NCBI GenBank assembly: GCA_035578905.1
Contig: JAQJVL010000177.1
Coordinates: 954,615 to 1,018,614 of the forward strand
DNA from: Stictocephala bisonia
Taxonomy: Eukaryota > Arthropoda > Insecta > Hemiptera > Membracidae
Length of the DNA stretch: 64,000 nt
Direction of reading: 5' to 3'
Below the pieces are notes generated by a model. It saw only the letters and a program-made list of their open reading frames with translations. It was not told where the DNA came from and searched no databases. This document shows positions 60,094-64,000 of this stretch, in pieces. The position numbers and the translations under genes were made by a program. Every line of letters starts with the position of its first letter. The stretch's first letter is position 1.

Positions 60094-61539
60094 CATGAGT
60101 AAAAGTCAAATAAACAAAAATTAAAAATCACAACACCCAAAAACTAAACTAAAATAACCAAACTGTTAAGTTATTTGATTATTTACTTTACATAGGTAAA
60201 CACATGAAATGGGCTACTGATGTACGTTGCTATGTTTAAATGAAACCATTGTTCATACTTATATCATTAAAATGTGTATCTTTTGATGGTTCTGGTTGAT
60301 TAAAGAATTTAATGGTCTAAGTTAAATTGCAGTCGGCCGAGCCATTAAAACAATTTATTGGAACAGGCATACTTACCCATGCATGTAAAACATTACATTT
60401 TTTTTCTCGGGAGTCGTGTAAAAAGTTACTTGTAGATTATTGTTATGTAGACCTACTTATTGAATGTTGTAGAATATAGTGTTAAGTTTTTAAAAATGCT
60501 TGTTGCGCCTGCGATGTGTTGTAGATACTTGAATGTTTAATCAATTTGTTTATACGGTAAAGTTGTTGAAATTGCAAGATTTAAGTTCGATCACGATCAA
60601 AGACTCTGCTTGACCCCTGGCTGTTAATTTCTTGTTGGACAAGCCTACTTCATTATGGGAGGATCTAATCATTGATCGATATTACGTTAGATCGTTATTG
60701 TTCATTGCTAATTATATCAACTTATGCTATTAATTCCGAATGACTCATTTATTGAGTTAATAAAGCCACTTATGTATGTAATCATTCAATTTTTTTTATT
60801 ATTTAGACAAAATTACATGATCGATTTTTGTAAATTATTTTTCACGTGATCTAAGTATTCTCACTGTGACAAGGTGCGACAAGTAACAGGAGATAAGCCA
60901 ATGTCCAGCACCAAGCCAATGTCAAAAAAAAAAAAAGAATATTCCACCGGCCTTTGAAGGTAAAGAAGACAAACACAATGGAATCAATGTAGAGGCGGTT
61001 TATCTAACATTTACCTATTTAATGGACACGCTGGCCGACATACAGACAGACAGACGGACGGTCAAACAATGAAAGCAATTAACAGCTGGGCGTGAAGCCG
61101 GCTCAAGGCCGTGACGTCATCTATTGTAAACATCTGACCACTCGGATGGTTCCCGTATTCTCCGATAGGCCGAGCTGGTGCGGGCAGGTGTTTTAGTTAC
61201 CGTTCTGGTTTTCGCGAATCGTTTATGTATTTGTAAATTGTGTTTGTTGTAGGGTAGATGGCAAGGGTTGTGTTCTATGATATATTGGTTGGGGTAACGT
61301 ACCCTTTTGAAAGTGTGAAGTCGGACATTCAGGCCGAACGGGCTAAATGTCTGACCAAGCAAAACAAGTTAAAATACTTTTTCACTGTTTAACGATTCGG
61401 AATTGTTGTCCGGATAACGAGTAGATTTTTTAATATTTTTATCTTTGTTCGTAAGTATTGTGGGTTAGTTGGTTGACTACACGCGTCTTGTGCGTAGGAG
61501 AGATAGGTTGATCTAATGGGATTATTGTACGTAGAACAG
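60094..61539. other. Unique non-coding segment
   Basis: Contains a short direct repeat GATAAGCCAATGTC / ACCAAGCCAATGTC (60891-60922), an A-run (60923-60935), a (CAGA)n-like stretch at 61041-61056 and a TGACGTCA palindrome at about 61112. No gene supported. Confidence 0.4.
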
Positions 61540-61860
61540 AGAAGAAAGAAACAGGTATCGCTTTCTTATGGACGCAGCGAACGCCTAATTGAGTTAGATA
61601 ATAGATTTACACTAATGTACATCTCTATAAATCTGTAGTAACAATGAATTCATTTATCCTTGAAGACTTGGAGGTAGTAAATGGAAAGACTGCCAACGGT
61701 GTTGGCCCTGCCATCCTCATGGTAAGCTGGAGGACTAGAACGACACCCTAAGTTTCCAACTCGACACCCATTCAGGTCACAATCGGATGGGACCTCTGTT
61801 TATTTCTCCTCTGTAACGGAGGCAATCATTGTCGGTTTTAGCACAGACAAACTAACCATG
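61540..61860 (+). repeat. Dispersed repeat family R2, copy 2
   Basis: Resembles 23051-23230: AAGAAACAGGTATCGC, TTATGGACGCAGCGAACG, CATCTCTATAAATC, CCTTGAAGACTTGGAGG and GGAAAGACTGCCAA. Boundaries are uncertain. Confidence 0.5.
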
Positions 61861-62204
61861 TACAAACTTCATCACATGAAAAAAGGTGTTTTTCACTTAA
61901 TTTCATTTCATCACTCGTGTCCATTCTAAACAGCGCTGCGCAATCATTGCAGAGCGCCGGCCATTTGTGGACTGAGCACGGTAGTCAGACTGTTCAAGCC
62001 TGCATTCTGGAACCTGGAGCCTAAATTCAACACTGGCATGCTCTCTCCTTGTCAATCTCCATCGATCATAGCAACGTACCCGCCGATAATGTGTCTCTTT
62101 CCAGTCAGCCACACAATTTTCACTATATCTTGAGCATTCTTTGTTTGTATAGTTCAGTTATCTGTGGCCGCTTGTACTGTGACTCGTCTACTTGGATGCA
62201 GTGT
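61861..62204. other. Non-coding spacer
   Basis: Moderate GC content, no feature recognised; overlapping short frames on both strands. Confidence 0.4.
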
Positions 62205-62515
62205 TGTGGAGATTTAGACAGTAGTTTTGTTATCAGACCTCTTAATACCGTTAAAGTATCCCCTAAATGGTCGCCATCGGCTTGGACACTACTGGGTTCG
62301 GAAGTTGTGTAGGGAAGAGAACTGAGTAGCAAGCATGTCAGTTAGCCGAAAATAAAACCAATACTAGGTGGTTCGGATTCCACGATAACCTGAATGTAAA
62401 ACACTTGTAGTTATTGAGCTATTAACCTTCCAAAGAATCATTATATCAATTAGTAATGAAGGATACAATCGCTCATATACACTCATAAATAACCTAAAAT
62501 CATATCACTACGATC
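62205..62515 (-). repeat. Dispersed repeat family R1, copy
   Basis: On the minus strand: ATAGCTCAATAACTACAAG region, GGAATCCGAACCACCTAGTA, CTTCCCTACACAACTTCCG, CCGATGGCGACCATTTAGGG and an end at CTCCACAACAC. Colinear with 36476-36840, which has the same length class. Confidence 0.75.
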
Positions 62516-62999
62516 AAATTATAATACTGTACGTAGATAATATATTATTTTAAAATATCTTTTCACAATTAGTCTACACAAATTTGTTGTATCACCAGTA
62601 GCATTTCTACTTCAGGGAGACTACACGTGATGTCTAAAACTCCCTAGCTAAACTTTCTTGGTCTTCCCGGAAATTGAACCCTGAAATTCTTCTTTACATT
62701 TAGGGGTGGGTGTTGCCCTTCATTGCCAATTTAGCAAGGACGATTGCTGGAAAGGAGGGTAATTACAATTTGGGATTCAAACTGGTAAATTGGTGTATGC
62801 TTTCTTGGTAGATAAATTTATTACTGAAAGAAAACAGATAAAAAAAAATTTAAGACTTGAGCGCAGTCGCACAATGCAAGCAATCCGTTTAGAAATGAAG
62901 AATCTCAAATTGAATCCAAGCCGAGGACAAGGCGGAGAAATAAGAAACGAGTAAACGGTACCGATTAGAAACCAATCAAATCAGCCAAATGAATTCAAT
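62516..62999. other. Non-coding segment
   Basis: Contains a lone B-box-like GGGTTCAATTTCC on the minus strand (around 62670-62690) without an A box. Otherwise nothing recognised. Confidence 0.35.
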
Positions 63000-63330
63000 C
63001 CCGGTTCGTTTGAGCAAAGAGAAATTAAAGAACGCAAACAGCCGTCGTGGAAGGACAAACAACGCCCGTCTTGAAAGATGTGGCCTGTAAACAAGGGATA
63101 ATAAATCGAAGGGAGGGTAAAAGGGCGGAGCCGCTAATAACGGAGGTGTTAATTAATGGACGGCCATCTATTGAATCAACAACGGCAGCTCTATTAATCA
63201 ATCGAGCCGAGGTAATCAAGAACCGTTCGCGTGGCCCAATTACCCCTTTAATTAAGTTGGAAGCACCGTCGTCTTGTCGGAAAAAGCGTCGAGACGCCGA
63301 TATTGTTCTTAATTGAGTCCTTTAAGTGCC
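63000..63330. promoter_or_regulatory. Motif-rich unique island, candidate enhancer
   Basis: Holds dense homeodomain-type words (GTTAATTAATGG, CTATTAATCAATCGA, CCAATTACCCC, TTTAATTAAG, CTTAATTGAG) and is less AT-biased than its flanks. Open frames exist on both strands (63025-63316) but show no recognisable protein. It resembles 39396-39800 in style. Function is inferred. Confidence 0.28.
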
Positions 63331-64000
63331 CTCTGAAAGCCTCTTAAGTGGTCTTCTGCGGTTACTAATTTTATTTTAATGAAAGGTTTTTCGACTTTCA
63401 AACTTTACACGGGAGAACAATGTTTCTCCTCTTTTAATTTCCATTAAGTCTGTAAACTTCCAGGTTTTTGTATCTTTGTTTATAATTAACACGGCTTTTA
63501 TCTCTAAAAGAGTCAAAGGCGTTTGATAATTCTTTTCCTCCTTATTGAGACTGCCTTATTGAGCTGGATTTTGTTGGTCTTTGTCTTTTTCTACAATGCA
63601 AAGCCGTTTGATCCCGGGTTCATTGTCTGACCTTCGACAAGGGAAAGGCCGTTGTTTTGGAGCTCTAATGAAAAACGAAAATAAAAGGCGTGTTAATGAA
63701 ATAACTTTAAATGTTGTTTTAGCTCACTTGATCTTTCATAAAGGAGCAAACTGTGAATTTATAACTGATTTTACATTTTAAGCATCTAATTATTCATTAT
63801 GTTTTGGTTTGTCTGAAATGTCTTTACATTTTAAAAACTAATTATATCTTATTAAAACTGGATGTGCATGTTGTTTATGTGTTTTTGCATAGTTAATTTT
63901 TTTAAACTATCGAAGCACATCGATGATAATTTTATAAGAATGAACGTATAGCTTCTATTGTGTCAAAGAATTTTTAAATCGCAAGACTTGGTGAGACTTT
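63331..64000. other. AT-rich end of window
   Basis: TTAATG- and TTTATC-rich sequence; a short frame at 63581-63781 is unrecognised. No gene supported. Confidence 0.4.

Noticed and set aside
62665..62695. Additional minus-strand SINE B box
   Set aside because: A GGGTTCAATTTCC word is present, but no A box lies at the required distance.
63025..63316. Possible coding exon (open on both strands)
   Set aside because: Translation shows no domain; openness on both strands with TAAT-rich motifs fits regulatory DNA better.

Overview
This is a eukaryotic, probably insect, non-coding window. It is AT-rich (roughly two thirds A+T by eye). I find no intact protein-coding gene, rRNA, functional tRNA, operon or CRISPR array. 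The arthropod assignment rests on (TTAGG)n/(CCTAA)n telomere-type motifs (50508-50535, 53400-55530), a degraded Tc1/mariner-superfamily transposase of a type common in insects, tRNA-derived SINE heads, and MITE-like and hAT-like transposon ends. The order or species cannot be decided from sequence alone. The longest open frames are read-through of a (CT)n tract, and the rest look like chance frames without homology that I recognise.

Layout. 1.2-2.5 kb: a 40-bp satellite with 3-mer and 6-mer higher-order structure. 3.1-5.8 kb: a hAT-like end and two copies of a 400-bp repeat. 6.3-6.7 kb: a 104-bp array built from 21-bp sub-units. 6.7-22 kb: mostly unique AT-rich DNA with SINE pieces, a duplicated segment at 12.3-12.7 kb, a diverged 51-bp minisatellite at 18.2-18.9 kb and scattered CpG-richer islands. 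22.65-26.67 kb: a nested structure. Outer 400-bp inverted repeats surround a complete but dead mariner-type element with 0.4-kb terminal inverted repeats, and one of those repeats is split by a 458-bp insertion that is mostly one near-perfect palindrome. 27-37 kb: unique DNA with SINEs, a dispersed repeat family and three diverged 300-bp tandem copies. 37.1-38.1 kb: a MITE whose terminal module has grown into a minisatellite; its unexpanded sister lies inverted at 50.26-50.64 kb. 41-43 kb: dispersed repeats and a possible RTE-type 3' end. 44.3-44.8 kb: a CpG-rich island. 47.1-48.8 kb: a very long (CT)n tract. 53.4-55.5 kb: two adjacent TTAGG-related satellites (87 bp and 80 bp). 56.6-60.1 kb: low-complexity tracts, a SINE, a duplicated homeodomain-type motif block and a foldback-like inverted repeat. 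61.5-62.5 kb: more dispersed repeats.

Nothing here works together as a pathway. The window reads as an intergenic or intronic gene desert shaped by repeat insertion and tandem amplification, with unique TAAT-rich or CpG-rich islands (for example 39.4-39.8, 51.0-51.4, 55.9-56.2 and 63.0-63.3 kb) that could be regulatory. That last point is inference. The most unusual features are the triple-nested inverted-repeat structure, the MITE-born minisatellite with a 95-95-79 bp length pattern, and the indel-free 40-bp satellite with ACGT near helical spacing.
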